Of a DNA stretch of 64,000 nt, positions 63,907-64,000 are shown piece by piece; positions within the stretch are counted from its first letter, which is position 1, and each line of letters begins with the position of its first letter. The DNA lies in the NCBI RefSeq assembly GCF_001485215.1, contig NZ_BBWW01000002.1:221564-285563 (forward strand), given 5' to 3'. The stretch is from Leptolyngbya sp. NIES-2104. GTDB lineage: Bacteria > Cyanobacteriota > Cyanobacteriia > Leptolyngbyales > Leptolyngbyaceae. Made by a program: the position numbers and the translations under genes. Under the pieces are notes generated by a model. That model was given only the letters and a program-made list of their open reading frames with translations, was not told where the DNA came from and did no database searches.

Positions 63907-64000
63907 AGCGGACGGCTTCTAGCAACCCGTTTCTTTTAAGGCAAAGCAAGATTGCGATCGCGACTCCTGTTCAGGATGGGTACAATTATCCCTTTGGGAA

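Noticed and set aside
1-64000. tRNA, rRNA, CRISPR arrays, iteron-type origin
   Set aside because: I looked for cloverleaf-like genes, regularly spaced repeats and iterons near the prim-pol and replication block and saw none that I could support.

Overview
The window looks like DNA from a filamentous-type cyanobacterium. The HIP1 octamer GCGATCGC recurs throughout. Several families are typical of that phylum: CcbP, a FinO-like protein, Ycf34, DUF1257/Ycf35, a Ycf46-like ATPase, and NB-ARC/TPR and NACHT proteins. No rRNA, tRNA, ribosomal-protein or core metabolic operon is visible. The gene content is that of a large plasmid or an integrated element: a defence and toxin-antitoxin island on the left, and a replication/PRTRC block on the right.

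About 0-20 kb is a defence island. A DUF499 ATPase (2.2-5.5 kb) and, 8 kb further on, an operon of DUF1156 DNA methyltransferase, VapBC-like pair and PLD-SNF2 helicase (13.4-20.0 kb) look like parts of one DNA-modification defence system. Between them lie a HEPN protein, an ietAS pair whose subtilase gene is split by an IS630 element with a TA duplication, and a partly duplicated DUF433/DUF5615 module. About 20-24 kb is degraded: a tnpB remnant, a broken methyltransferase, and a DUF1016 nuclease gene disrupted by three 22-25 nt hairpin insertions and a stop.

About 24-32 kb carries STAND/NLR-like proteins: a small effector-associated protein, an NB-ARC-TPR protein, a nucleosidase-TIR protein and a NACHT protein. 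The first three share a short glycine/histidine motif. The TIR and NACHT frames are joined by what looks like a complete -1 frameshift cassette (Shine-Dalgarno-like sequence, slippery heptamer, stop, perfect 12-bp stem). About 32-37 kb has ccbP, a FinO-like gene and a second DUF1016 gene, which is interrupted by a 2.4-kb group II intron whose removal restores the frame.

About 37.7-42.4 kb (minus strand) is a compact operon with a WGR protein, Ycf34, Ycf46-like AAA+, DUF2997 and DUF1257/Ycf35. After a macro-domain gene and a secreted protein, 44.5-59.4 kb (minus strand) holds a replication and PRTRC block. It has a methylase-helicase, prim-pol, a beta-clamp paralogue, a sigma factor, an E-C-F-B-A-ThiF PRTRC set (ubiquitin-like, E2-like, JAB and E1-like proteins) and a DNA polymerase III delta subunit. 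The right end has a three-gene operon of unknown function and an Rpn-family nuclease.

The strongest candidates for undescribed biology are the frameshifted nucleosidase-TIR-NACHT gene, the shared short motif in neighbouring STAND proteins, the Ycf operon next to a plasmid replisome, and the PRTRC set sitting with a clamp and clamp-loader subunit. All assignments come from reading the sequence; no database search was run.
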